Source: Panax quinquefolius
Lineage: Eukaryota; Streptophyta; Magnoliopsida; Apiales; Araliaceae
Reading direction: 5' to 3'
DNA: 64,000 bases
NCBI GenBank assembly: GCA_020205615.1
Contig: CM035171.1
Coordinates: 120,408,893-120,472,892, forward strand
Part shown: positions 46,762 through 58,849 of the stretch, piece after piece
Layout: the number at the start of each line of letters is the position of its first letter
How positions within the stretch are numbered: position 1 is the first letter of the stretch
Notes under the pieces: generated by a model
Seen by the model: only the letters and a program-made list of their open reading frames with translations
The model's database searches: none
What the model was told of the DNA's origin: nothing
Program-made: the position numbers and the translations under genes

Positions 46762-49381
46762 TGTAAGACCCCATCTTTTATAAATAAAGATGAATTTTTA
46801 TAAATATTATTTTTGAATATTATGGAATAAATTTGATATAATGTTATAGTTGTGGGTAATATTTATAAATTTTGCAAAGTATGCGAGTTGTTATAAAATA
46901 TTAGTTTGGTTGGGGAATATTCTTTTTGTTAGGAATATTAAATACTGATGGCTCAATCATTGGTGGACCCCACACATTATTGTCGGATTGAAAAAGCGAC
47001 AAAAATATTTTATAAAAATAACGGTGGAGGTGTTCTGAATTAAAGCTGTTGAACTACCCGGTTGGTAAAAGAAATGCGATGTCTGGCGTAGTTAAGTAGT
47101 AGCACTTGCGGTATTGATTATTGATCTTTACGTGAGAAGTCACTTAGCTATGCTCGATTATTACTACGATAATTCTTTGCATCATATCTCTTATATTATT
47201 GATTCAATTATTGTCACGATATCATCGTATAATATGTTATAGTATTAAATCAATAATTGAGGCGACAAGTTATAAATGATTAATAATTGTTGAAAGATTA
47301 AATATGTGTTGATGAAAAAAAAAAATGATTTGTGGTAAGTTTGATCATTTTATGGGGGCTCATATATAAATCATCTAAGAGTCTCTTAAATCGATAGTAA
47401 TTACCTTCGTCGATAGTAATTACCCTTGTGAATAGTATTTACCTTACCGTCGATAAATAATTACCCTTCATCGATAGTAATTTACCCTTGTGAATAGTAT
47501 TTACCTTCGTCGATAGTAATTACCCTTGTGAATAGTATTTACCTTCGTCGATAGTATTTACCTTCGTTAATAGTAATTACCTTTACCGGACGTCGAACCA
47601 CTTGTCGTTTTTCACATTATAGGCGTCGAACCACTTGTCGTTTCACATTCTGACGTCGAAACCATTCGTCGAGCCACTTGCCTTTTCACACGGCGGTGCT
47701 AAGCTAGAAATCTTCTATAAATAGAGGCTGAGGGCTTCATTATTTTTCACGAATTCATTCAAGCTATAGAGAGAAAATATAGAGAATAAGAAGAGAAAGA
47801 AGAAGAGTATTTTGTTCTTCTTACTTTCTTTGCGGTATTCAATCTTCTACCAAATGTAAGGGGTGTTATTCTTTCTTATTAATGCAGAGAGAAGCATTGT
47901 TATTCTATTGCTTATTATTACATTGGAATAACTTTGTATCTGATTTTACCTATACTTGGTGACATTCTTCTATGATTACATTGGAACATCACATGCATGT
48001 GTTTTACACAGGACTGGTTCCGTCTTTATTATTCTGTTAGAACATCACATGCGTGTGTTTTACACAGGACTGGTTAAAATCTTTATTATTACATTGGAAC
48101 ATCACATGCATGTGTTTTACAGGACTGGTTCCGTCTTTATTATTACATTGGAATATCACATGCATGTGTTTTACAGGATGCGTTCCATCTTTATTATTAC
48201 ATTTGGAACATCACATGTCGGTTGTGAATTTCACGACACTGTTCCGTTATTTATTATTACATTGGAATAACTTTTGCATGCGCGATTATCGCATCGCGTG
48301 CATGGTGATTTCTTTTGTTATTCCATTCTTTATTATACCCAGTTGGTTAAAACTTTGACTTATATACTCCATGAAATTAGTGGAATATCCTTGATATTTG
48401 CGTTTCATCCAAAGTATCTTTTCATGAAAATATTCTTACTTCGCTCATTCTTGAATTTTACTCTACAAAACAATATCATATTGATAATTTGGGCGTTAAT
48501 AATTCTGGATAAAATAATTCTTGAACTTGTTTTATTGAATTCTTATATCATTGTCATCATCCTCATGTTTATATTTTTTTGAAAGTCATCTACATGGCAC
48601 ATAGTGCGTAGATGGACTTGGTATGATTATGACCAGAGTCTATTCGGTGTAATCATGGCCGTAATATTACAAATGATGTGGTAAAAATCCTCGATTAGTA
48701 GCGTAGTGCATTGATGGACGATTGTTGGCATGATCATGACCATTAATGAATACACAAATATTCTTGGCCGTAGTGCATGAATAATTGTGGTCGTGATCTT
48801 AAAGAATATCCTTGGCCGTAGTAGTGCGGGGGTGATTCGATGATGTGGAATATTTATTAAAAGTGAGTCTCGGCTATAACGATGATGAAAAACCTTTTAA
48901 AACCTAAAAGATAGTAGACTTTATTTTCTACTTGACTCTTTTAATGGATTGCATATTCATTGCTGATTAAACGGGTTGTCTATTGTATTTTATCGGTTTA
49001 ACATTGTTGAAGACTATTGATAATTTATTACGCATTATCTTAGTCATAATATTTCTTCTTGGGCTAGTTGAGCTCACCCTTTCTTTCACTTTATTCTCTT
49101 GAGAAATGAGAATATAGGCGGGGACGAGTCGGGGAAGCAGTGATGGTCTGAAGATAGCATTAGTAGTCCTCATTATTACATGAAATAGTGTGATAATAAT
49201 TGTAATGAGGACTCCTTTTTGAGTTTGTATAATATCTAGTAGATGATATTTGTATTTAAACTCACGATTTATGTCGTATTGTACCCGCGACAGTTATGTT
49301 AATAAGTTGTATTTAAATTACATACCATGTATGTGGGCGACCCAAGATGGGTGATGTATACCTAATTTTGGGGGCGTCACA
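46762..49381 (+). repeat. A2 3' LTR
   Basis: 2620 bp, TGTAAGACCCC to GGGGGCGTCACA. U3 array 47386-47585, TATA 47716-47725, leader array 47965-48275. B0 LTR sequence resumes at 49382. Confidence 0.88.
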
Positions 49382-49940
49382 CGAATAATATAATTATTGC
49401 TTCGATAATGAAAAATCTTGTGTAATGACAATTTATTGAAACAACAATAATATAAAATATCAATACAACAATTATTGAATCAATAAAATAAAATAATTGA
49501 ATAATAATTCTTAACAATTATTGAGTAAAGTGCCTTGCTACGTAAGAATCGATAATTGGTGCAATACTGCAGTCTTCTTGTTCAACAACGTATTTGTGTG
49601 TTTTAACCATAGGGTATTCCAACAATATTAACGATAACAACTACGCCAGTTATTTAAAAACAACTTATATTTGTCGTTTTCTTCATCCATATCGCTTTTC
49701 CAGTTATGGGGCCCACAAAGATCGCTGGCATTGTCATGCGAATATTCCCAACTGGCAAAGAATATTCCACGACTAAACGAATATTCTCAAACAACAATGA
49801 GTATTTTATAACCACTTGCTTATTTGAAATATTTGCGTATTTTACCCATAACTATCCACATTAATCATATCAACCCTTACTATTTCAAAATAATAAATAG
49901 AGAAAATAAATTTCATTTATTAATAATTTGAGGTCTTCTG
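49382..49940 (-). repeat. B0 3' LTR, second part (5' end of that LTR)
   Basis: Continues the reversed B LTR interrupted at 29784 and ends GGTCTTCTG, the reversed LTR start, next to the reversed polypurine tract ACCTCCCTCCTTAT. Confidence 0.85.
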
Positions 49941-52021
49941 ACCTCCCTCCTTATGAAATTTCGTCTTGAAATTGGCGTGCGATACACAGTGTTTCGAAAA
50001 GATGAGAATACCTCGCTTTCATTTCCGTTTCCAACTCCCGTCATTTCCTCAATAGCATGGTTTCTCCACAAAATTTTAACTTGTGGTATAACCTCGATAC
50101 ATAGGGACATGTTCTTTCTATCCAAGATCTTGACAGTACCTCCTCGTATGTTAAGTCTTGGCTATCTCGTTCGGTTCTAACTTCAATGACGTGGTTGGTC
50201 GTCCACATATTTACGTAACATCGATCGTGAACACGCGTCGTACTTGGCGGTAAAAGCGAGTCTATAGGCCACGATTCTTATTTGATCGAGAATTTCAAAT
50301 GGATTAATAAATCGAAGGTTTGAGCTTTCCTCGATTCTTACTTTTGAAATAACAACTTCACGCACCTCCTTCTTCAAATTCATCACTCGGTGTGTAGCTT
50401 GAAACGACTTTAACTTTATCGATTAAAGTCGATTATACTCGTATACCATCACGTGGGTACCTGAGTTTTCATCTCCATCTCTATTATTTGTAAATTATCT
50501 GAAATGAGTCTTTGACAATATCTTACTCGTTACTTGTATACGATCTTCTACTCAACACGTTAGCTACCACGTTCGCTTTTCCGGATGGATGGCGTGGTGA
50601 ACATGTGTTGAAATGAGTCTCCTCTTGAGTTCTTGAATCTCTTCCCACATTCATTGCTCCATTCGAATTTTGTATCTCTACGAGTCGATTGCGTTAATGG
50701 AATAGCGATTCGAGAATATCCTTCAACGAATCTCCGATAATAACCAACTAAGCTTCTGTAAGCTACGTATTTCGATTCACTGAAACTTAGGTTGTTCTCA
50801 ATCTGTGACTCATATCCCAACCTTGGATAAGACGTTACAATGACACCTATCGGTTTACTTATCGCATTGCGAATATGGTGTCCCCTACGGAGATCGGCTT
50901 GGTGCATTCCACAAAGGAAGTCACCGGATAAAGGCTTAGGTACCAAATTTATAGTTGAATTTTTAACTCACGAAGTTCAATAGGAGCCATTCGATATGAG
51001 ATTTTAGAAATGAGTTTTGTCTGCGGTTCAAATTGATACAAAATTTAATATCGGAGCTTTGGGAGTAAGCGAAGAAATTCTTGAGAAATACGTCGGGAAA
51101 ATAAATAATAACGGAAATATTATTCAAATCGACGTGTCTTTATTCAAATCCATAACATGGACTAAGAAAACTTAACATCCGTAATAAACGAATGACTTCA
51201 TGGCTTGATATGAAAATATTTGACTACTGATGGTTTGATTGCTTGAATTGAATAACGAGTTGCTTAGGAATATGAAAACTAACAACCTTACAAAAAGCAA
51301 TCAATTTGGCGTGATGAGTAGTTAACCAATCAATCCTAAAATCACATCAAAAGCAAGTATCTTTAAATAAATAAAATTGACGGGTAATGTGATGGTGCCA
51401 ACTTGGATCAAACAAGATTTCTAAACAACGGATGTAATGAAAGTTTCTCTAATAGAGTCTCCACAGATAGGTCAAAGTCTAATTTCTCCTAGAATCAAGT
51501 TCAAACGTTGGCCGTAAAGCAAAGAGAGATAAAAGAATGGGTAGAACCCAGAATTCTAGTAAGGTATAAACTTGAAGAATTTATAATTAACTAACCTGTG
51601 CTAACCGTTCGGGTTCTCGCATTTTAATGGTCTCGACAAACGCTCTTCCAAGAACCGTTGACTTTGACTTTTCTCGGGACATCCTTTTGAGTCACCATTC
51701 TCATTGGATTTGGGTTTCGATATCGTATGATCTCGGCGATATGTCCTTCTTTTCCACAATTATAGCATACCTTAAACTGCTATTGGGGCGGTTTGGTGAT
51801 ATGTCCCTCTTTCCGTATTTGTAACATCGACCGATGGTCTTTCTCCTCCCTTGGAACCCGATTCTTCTTCTGGCGGCGGCGTCTTCACACGTAGTCGTTG
51901 TTGAATCTCCTCTTTTTAAAATCTCCTCCCGACTCGCTTCTATTTTCATGGCCACGATTACCACCAGAGTGGTTCTGCCGCTTTGTCTGTATTCTTCTTT
52001 CTCCATTTGGTTATTCTTCTT
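49941..52021 (-). pseudogene. B0 internal region: gag knuckle, protease, RT end, integrase tail
   Basis: Read on the minus strand: zinc-knuckle area 52010-51720 (CYKYGKRDIS), protease around 51560-51240, RT N-terminal strip near 50990, the unrecognised shared segment 50950-50790, then SLVGYYRRFVEGYSRIAIP and LTQSTRRDTKFEWSNECGK (about 50760-50660), FQHMFTT with no RNase H, the SRRSY linker near 50550, and integrase C-terminus (RFINPFEILDQ, VKILWRNHAIEEMT) at 50340-49985. The integrase zinc finger and DDE core are absent. Confidence 0.75.
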
Positions 52022-52448
52022 TGAGTAGTGCCTTCTTTACGTAAGAATCAATAATTGGTGCAATACTCTGGTGTCTTCTTTGTTCAACAACGCTGTATTA
52101 GTGTGTTTTAACCACCGGGTATTCCAACAAAGATTAACGATAACAACTACGCCGTTATTTAAAAACAACTTATATTTGTCGTTTTCTTCATCCAATCGCT
52201 TTTCAGTTATGGGCCCATTAAAAGATTGCTATTGCGTCGTCTGCGAATATTCCCCGACAATGAAGAATATTCCACATTAAACGAATATTCTCCTAAACAA
52301 CAATGAGTATTTTATAACCACTTGCTTATTTGAAATATTTAAATATTTTACCCATAACTATCCACATTAATCAAATCAACCCTTACTATTTCAAAATAAT
52401 AAATAGAAAAAATAAATTTCATTTATTAATAATTTGGGGTCTTCTACA
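52022..52448 (-). repeat. B0 5' LTR remnant (first ~427 bp only)
   Basis: Reverse complement of the first ~430 bp of the B LTR, joined at about 52021 to mid-gag. The rest of the 5' LTR, the primer site and the first half of gag are deleted. Confidence 0.8.
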
Positions 52449-53482
52449 GTTAATATATGTTGTTTGAGAATTTCAAATAAGTATTAATTATTTAGTTTAT
52501 AATATTACCTCATTTATTAAATATAACTTTTGTTCTACCTACTCTCTATAATTATTTAAGAAAAATTTAATTAAATAAAACGTTATATTTTTTGTTTGAT
52601 TATTTCTTGTTAAGGAATAATGAAACAATAAATATAGCTACACCTTTGTTAATTTTTTAACTCATACATGTATTAAGGGTTTGTAAAAACTCAGATATAA
52701 AAAGATATATCATTTCGCATTCAATTTTTCTATATAGAACGAAATGGAAAAGATTAATTATTGGTGCCCTCTCGTGAAAATCAAATCACCTAAATGTGGG
52801 TGCAATTTCTATTTTTCACATGATTCACTCCAAATCTTCAATTATTTTGAAAATTACCTACTTTTCACATGCAATCGCCATCAAGTCATTAGCCTCTCGT
52901 TGTTTTATTTTTATTATTTTCCCCATTTGTGGGGCTTTTTAACTTTTTATGGAATTTTATTTCTTTTAATTTGGATTTTTTTTAATATATGGAGTCTGTG
53001 AAAAAAGTTTGATTTGCATTAATTCATGACGAACTTCTCGAGTTTTGATTTTCAATTTAAGATCGGAGAAGGTATTAGTATTTTTGTAATTTAATTCAAT
53101 TATTGTTATCCTATAAATAATCTAATTAAAAATAAACGCGTGAGTACGTGACTGTGACTATGACTATGGCCTAGGTGTTTGAATTAAAAAGTTATATAAA
53201 TAATTGCCAAAATTCTTTAAAAGAAAAACGACTTTAAAAGTTTGTTTGTTTTTTAGGGTTTGCATTTTTTCAATGATAATATTTGATATATTAAAATTTT
53301 TAAATATGTCAAATTTAATTATACTAATTTTGAGGAAGTATATTTGAACATCAAAATTTGCGTTAAATTTAAGGTGAGAAATCCATATGATGATGTCCGT
53401 ATAATCAACATAAATATTGCTTCTGTTCTCTAATATATGATGTTTTAGAGTTATACTGCATACGTGAAATTAAGAAGATGAT
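52449..53482. other. Unique intergenic DNA between two retroelement blocks
   Basis: AT-rich and without gene signal. The last ~60 bp (TATGATGTTTTAGAGTTATAC...AAGAAGATGATT) match the left part of the Stowaway-like MITE at 24430-24658. Confidence 0.5.
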
Positions 53483-55739
53483 TATAAGGCACTCTCAAAT
53501 TTTTATAAATAAAGATGAATTTTTTTATAAATATTATTTTTGAATATTATGGAATAAATTTGATATAATGTTATAGTTATGGGGTAATATTTATAAATTT
53601 TGCAAAGTATCTGAGTTGTTATAAAATATTAAATCGATAGTATTTACCTTCAAATCGAATAGTAATTACCCTTGTGAATAGTATTTACCTTACATCGATA
53701 GTAATTACCTTCGTCGATAGTAATTACCCTTGTGAATAGTATTTACCTTCGTCGATAGTATTTACCTTCGTTAATAGTAATTACCTTTACAGACGTCGAA
53801 CCACTTTGTCGTTTCACATTCTGATGTCGAACCACTTGTCGTTTCACATTACAAAAAGCGTCAAACCAAATCAAATCAATGCCACTTGCCTTTTCACACT
53901 AAGGCGGTCTTTAAGCTAGAAATCTTCTATAAATAGAGGCCTAGGGCTTCATTATTTTTCACGAATTCATTCAGTATAGAGAGAGAAAGTATAGAGAGAA
54001 TAAGAGAGAAGAAGAAGAGTATTTTGTTACTACTACTGGCCTGCGATATTCAATCTCCTACCAAAATGTAAGGGGTGTTATTCTTTCTTATTCATGAAGA
54101 AACTGTTGTTATTCCATTTCTTATTATTACATTGGAATAACTTTTGTATAAGTGATTTACCTATACTTGGTGACATTCTTCTATTATTCATTTGGATCAT
54201 CACATGCATGTGTTTTACACCTAACACAGTTAAAATCTTTTTATTATTATTACATTGGAACATCCTCTGCGTGTGTTTTACACCTGACTGGTTCCGTCTT
54301 TATTATTCTCATTGGAACATCACATGCGTGTGTTTTACACCGACTGGTTCCGTCTTTATCATTTTGTTGGAATATCCTATCTCATGTGTTTTTTACAGGG
54401 ATGCAGTTCCATCTTTATCATTCTGTTGGAACATCCATCTTGTTGTAATTTCACGACTTCGTTCCGTTATTTATTATTCTTTGGAATAACTCCGCATGCA
54501 TGCGATCTATCGCATGCGTGGTGATTTCTTTTGTTATTCCATTCTTTATTATACCCAAATGGTTAAAACTTTGACTTCTATACTCCATGAAATTAGTGGA
54601 ATATCCTTGATATTTGCGTTTCATCCATATCTTTTCATATTCTTCCGATCATTCTTGAATTTTACTCTAAAAAAGATGTCATGTTGATTATTTGGGCGTT
54701 AATAATTCTGGATAAAATAATTCTTGAACTTGTTTTATTGAATTCTTATATCATTGTCATCATCCTCATGTTTATATTTTTTAAAGTCATACGTGGCATG
54801 TAGTGCATAGATGGACTTGGTATGATTATGACCGAGACTATTGATGTAATCATGGCCAGTAATGTTACAAATGATGTGGTAAAAATCCTCGATGGTAGTA
54901 GTGCATTGATGGACGATTGTTGGCATGATCATGACCATTAATGAATACACAAATATTCTTGGCCCGTAGTGCATGAATAATTGTGGTCGTTGATACTTAA
55001 AGAATATCCTTGGTAGTAGTATGCGGGGTGATTCGATGATGTGGAATATTTATTAAAGTGAGTCTCAAATTATATAACGATGATGAAAAACCTTTTAAAA
55101 CCTAAAAGATAGTAGACTTTATTTTCTACTTGACTCTTTTAATGGATTAAGTATTCATTTGCAGATTAAACCGGGTTGTCTATTGTATTTTATCGGTTTA
55201 ACATTGTTGAAGACTATTGATAATTTATTACGCATTATCTTAGTCATAATATTTCTTCTTCTTGGGCTAGTTGAGCTCACCCTTTCTTTCATTGTTCTCT
55301 TGTGAAATGAGAATATATATTTGGGACGAGTCGGGGAAACGAGTGATGGTCACGAAGATAAGCGTTAGTAGTCCTCATTTATTACGTGAAATAGTGTGAT
55401 AATAATTGTAATGAGGACTTTTTGTTTGAGTTTGTATAATATCTAGTAGGCGATATTTGTATTTAAACTCACGATTTATATCGTATTGTACCACAGCAGT
55501 TATGTTAATAAGTTGTATTTAAATTACATACCATGTAAGTGGCGACCCAAGATGGGTGATGTATACCTAATTTTGGGGCGTCACGAGTTGATATCAAAGC
55601 TTAGGGATATGATCCACGGCTAAGATGTGAGAATCGTACTAGGAGGAGAGAGCAGGGAATACCTTCGCTAGTATGACCTACCTAAGTTTATGTCTTATTT
55701 TATTGGTTGGTCGAGAAGATAGGGATAATTTGTTACATG

Positions 55740-56880
55740 TCAATTAACCTTTTGTTTTGTGGCGATGTCTGAAAATGACATCCGAGAATGTTGAGAATAA
55801 AGAATGGAAGCGCAGCGATCGTTGATTCACCACATATCGATAATCGGGGATAATGTGCATCGAGGAAGGCGACAATCCTCATGCAAACAACAACACCGAC
55901 CAAATGATGAATGATCAAATGTTCGAGAGGCTTTATGCGATTTATGCAAAAGCGGTAAGGCGACTCTGTCCCAAAACGTAGGTGGAAACACGGAAAACTC
56001 TCGGTGGTCACCGCTAAACAATTCAAGGAGCTGGGACCACCGGAGTTTAAGGAGAGCCAAACCACTTACAAGGCGGAAGCATAGATAAAAGCAGTTACCA
56101 AGATATTTGATGTCTTGGGATGCTCAGAGAGAGCAAAAGGTTCCCTTCACGCCTTTATGTTCTTGGAGAGGCGGATTCTTGGTGGAATCGGTAAAACGTA
56201 CTCAACTTCTTTGTCTTGAAGATATCTTGGGAGAAGTTCCAGAGTTGTTCAACGACAAATACTTTCTGAAAGTATTACGCCACATGAAGGAGGTGGAATT
56301 TATCAAGTTGGAACAAAACAATATGGCCAGTTAATCGCAATCTGAGAGGCAAAATTTGCGGAGTTATCACGGTTCGTCCCCACTGGTGGATAATGAAGAG
56401 AGAATGGCGCGAATGTTTTTAAGAGGTTTGAAGCGGGAGATACGTCGACATCTTATTTCTTATAAAGCGTGTTTGTATTCGGATGTTGTAAATAGGGCTC
56501 GATTAGTGGAGCGATAATGAGTCAACCTGACTAAAAGAGAAAGCAAAGCAAAATTATAATACCAATGAGAGTAGTCGTCGAAGCGGTGACAACAAGCGTG
56601 GAAATCAACAGGCGGATATGGTAACCACTTGGTGGTAATCGGGCCAAAACAATAAGAATGGACATTTTAAGCAGAGATTCAACAATGGTGGAAAGACGCC
56701 AAGACACCCGTTGTTAAGGAAGGAGAAAGACCACTGTCATATGCTTCAAATGCGGAGGAGAAGGACACATCGGTCAAAGCTGCGTCCATGCGAAGTCAAA
56801 GCGTGTTATAATTGTGGAAGAGAAGGTCACTTAGCTCGATTTTATCGTTTCAGAAGACAAATTCAACTAGGATGGAGGCA
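55740..56880 (+). pseudogene. A5 gag remnant with CCHC knuckles
   Basis: Parallel to A2 gag with differently placed breaks. Knuckles at about 56740-56780 (MLQMRRRRTHRSK frame, CFKCGGEGH in another frame) and CYNCGREGHLARFYRF at 56807-56850. Confidence 0.75.
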
Positions 56881-56949
56881 CCAAAGGCCATTCGAGAAAA
56901 TTCAAAGCCGTTGGTCTGAGGAGAGCGTTTGTTGTGACCTCCCAAAGAG

Positions 56950-57440
56950 CGAGGAATCGAATGAGGTCATCACGGGTAAGCTTATCATAAACTCTAATGA
57001 AATCTATACTTTATTTGATCTGGGTTCTACCCATTCTTTTATTTCTCTACTTGCGCTCATCGATTAAATTTGACTCAGGAGAAATTAGACTTTGAATTAT
57101 CTGTGGAAACTCCGTTGGGAGAAACCTTCATTACATCCACTGTTTATAAGTCTTGTTTGGTTCAAATCGGTACCCTCATATTACCTGTCGATCTTATTTT
57201 ATTAAAAATACTTGCATTTGACGTGATTCTAAGGATTGATTGGTTAACTACTTATCATGCAAAAATTGATTGTTTTCGTAAGGTTGTTAGCTTTCATATT
57301 CCTAATCAACCTATTATCTTAATTCAAACGACCAAACCATTAAAATCAATCACGGTCGTCTCAAGCCATAAAGCTATTCGTTTATTGAAAAGCGGATGTC
57401 GAAACTTTCTTAGCTCATGTCACGATTTAAACAAAAATCG
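56950..57440 (+). pseudogene. A5 protease remnant (longest clean stretch)
   Basis: Frames 56711-57067 and 57070-57450 give NSNEIYTLFDLGSTHSFISL and FELSVETPLGETFITSTVYK, LVQIGTLILPVDLI and ILRIDWLTTYHAKI. The catalytic triplet reads DLG, where DSG or DTG is expected. Confidence 0.72.
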
Positions 57441-58517
57441 TCGATTTTGAGCGATATTTCTATTGTTAATAAATTTCTGACGTATTCCCCAAACTTCTGG
57501 CCTACCCCGGGCGTGAAATTGAATTTTGTATCGACCTTGAACCCGATGACAAAACCTATTTCCAAAGCCCCATATCGAATAGCTCTATTGAACTTGAGGA
57601 GTTAAAGACCCAATTGCGAGGAATTGTTGAGACATTGGCTTTATTCGTCCTAGTACTTCTCCTTGGGGTGCTCCTGTTACATTAAGTGAAGAAGAAAGAT
57701 GGGAGTATCGCGACTTTGTATTGATTATCGGGAGTTGAATCATGTCACCATCAAAAATAGGTATCCATTGCCACGTATTGATGACTGTTTGACCCGATTC
57801 TGCAAGGAGCCAAATTCTTTTCAAAGATTGATCTTCGTTTCGGATATCACCAATTGAAGATTAGAACCGTGACATTCCAAAGACGGCTTCCGGAACTACG
57901 ATGCGGGCATTATGAATTCTAGTCATGTCCTTTGGATTGACTAATGCTCCTCTTTGCCTTCATGGATATGATGAACCGAGTATTCAAGGAATATTTAGAT
58001 CACTTTGTGGTCGTCTTTATTGATGACATCCTTATTTATTCCAAAAGCCGTGAAGATCATGAGCAACACTTGAGGTGACACTCCAAAAAGCTTCGTGAAT
58101 ATAAGCTTTATGCGAGTTGAAGAAATGCGAGTTACGGCAGAAGAAGTAGCATTCCTTGGGCACGTGGTATCAAGTCATGGAATATCTGTTGACCCAAAGA
58201 AAGATTGAAGCTATTCAAAGTGGGAACAACCTAAATCGATGGCCAAAATCGTAGCTTTCTCGGTTTAAATTTGGTTATTATCGGAGATTCGTGGAAGGAT
58301 TTTCTCGAATCGCTACTCCATTATTTCGGTGACTCGGAAAGATACAAAGTTTGGTTGGAGCGAAGAATGTGAGAAGAGTTTTCAAGAACTCGAGAGGAGA
58401 CTTATTTTAGCACCTATTCGGCAATACCATCGGCTCGGAGGATTTGTCATCTGATGATGCTTGGGCAAAGGGTTGGGATGTGTTCTTATCTGACATGGAA
58501 AAGTTATAGCTTTATGC
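57440..58517 (+). pseudogene. A5 reverse transcriptase and start of RNase H, broken
   Basis: Blocks: ALLNLRS (57585), KKKDGS (57688), [13 protein letters not shown] (57710-57755), FFSKIDLR (57815-57835), [15 protein letters not shown] (58003-58047), [18 protein letters not shown] (58140-58200), YYRRFVEGFSRIA, then SDDAWAKGLGCVL of RNase H to 58510. Confidence 0.8.
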
Positions 58518-58703
58518 CATTTTGTAAAATAATGTATCAATAAATGTGATGAGGATTTATTTGAGTATAGATATTATCTGAAGATAATATTTGTATTCAA
58601 ACTCAGTTTTCTTACCGTTGTAATAATAAAGTTGTAGTTGTTTACGTACCATGTATTGACAACTCGAGAATAGGTGATGTATACCTATTTTTTGGGGCGT
58701 CGC
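58518..58703 (+). repeat. B2 truncated 5' LTR tail
   Basis: Starts ATTTTGTAAAATAATG at the junction with A5, and ends TTTTTTGGGGCGTCGC. Its middle is closest to the B0 LTR, but near the end it reads GGTGATGTATACCTA as family A LTRs do, so it looks mosaic. Confidence 0.75.
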
Positions 58704-58849
58704 GAGTTGGTATCGAGCTTGAGGATATGATCTCTGGCGGAGATCGGGAATAGAACTAGGAGGGAGAGCGAGTAAATCCTTTGCTAGTGTGTCCTACTAA
58801 GCTTATTTGTTAGTTGGTCGATATATAGGGATATTATGTGATATATTGA

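Larger units (their letters stand above)
29785..49381 (+). mobile_element. Ty3/gypsy element A2 (family A), nearly full length, middle level of the nest
   Basis: About 10.0 kb once the B1 insert is removed. 5' LTR 29785-30218 plus 39774-41947, primer site 41949-41963, gag about 42150-43230, protease 43320-43860, RT 43900-44700, RNase H 44700-45180, integrase 45300-46400, chromodomain-like tail 46400-46715, polypurine tract AGAAGGGAGGT at 46751-46761, 3' LTR 46762-49381. It sits inside the B0 LTR: flanks are CAGAT (29780-29784) and CGAAT (49382-49386), and B0 LTR sequence resumes in register. It is the only copy here with all Ty3/gypsy domains and both LTRs, but the frames are broken in many places. 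Confidence 0.88.
27532..52448 (-). mobile_element. Ty3/gypsy element B0 (family B, minus orientation), outer level of a three-level nest
   Basis: On the plus strand it opens with TGTGACGCCCCC (reverse complement of the B LTR end) at 27532 and closes with the reversed LTR start near 52448. Flanks are ATTAA (27527-27531) and GTTAA (52449-52453), a 4-of-5 target duplication. Its 3' LTR is 27532-29784 plus 49382-49940, split by element A2. The internal part 49941-52021 (minus strand) holds a gag zinc knuckle, protease, the RT-end fragment and the integrase tail. The 5' LTR is reduced to its first ~427 bp (52022-52448), joined directly to mid-gag. RT core, RNase H and integrase core are missing. 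Without inserts it is about 5.3 kb. Confidence 0.85.
53483..58517 (+). mobile_element. Ty3/gypsy element A5 (family A), 3'-truncated
   Basis: LTR 53483-55584 with an internal deletion of about 500 bp at 53630 (GTTATAAAATATT jumps to the ATAGTATTTACC array). Primer site 55588-55600, gag 55740-56880, protease 56950-57440, RT 57440-58330, start of RNase H 58330-58517. It stops at the VIA codons of RNase H, where family B LTR sequence starts. No integrase and no 3' LTR. Confidence 0.85.

Noticed and set aside
24659..58517. A1 and A5 as the two ends of one giant element
   Set aside because: A1 lacks primer site and internal sequence and A5 has its own LTR and gag; flanks do not form a matching duplication.
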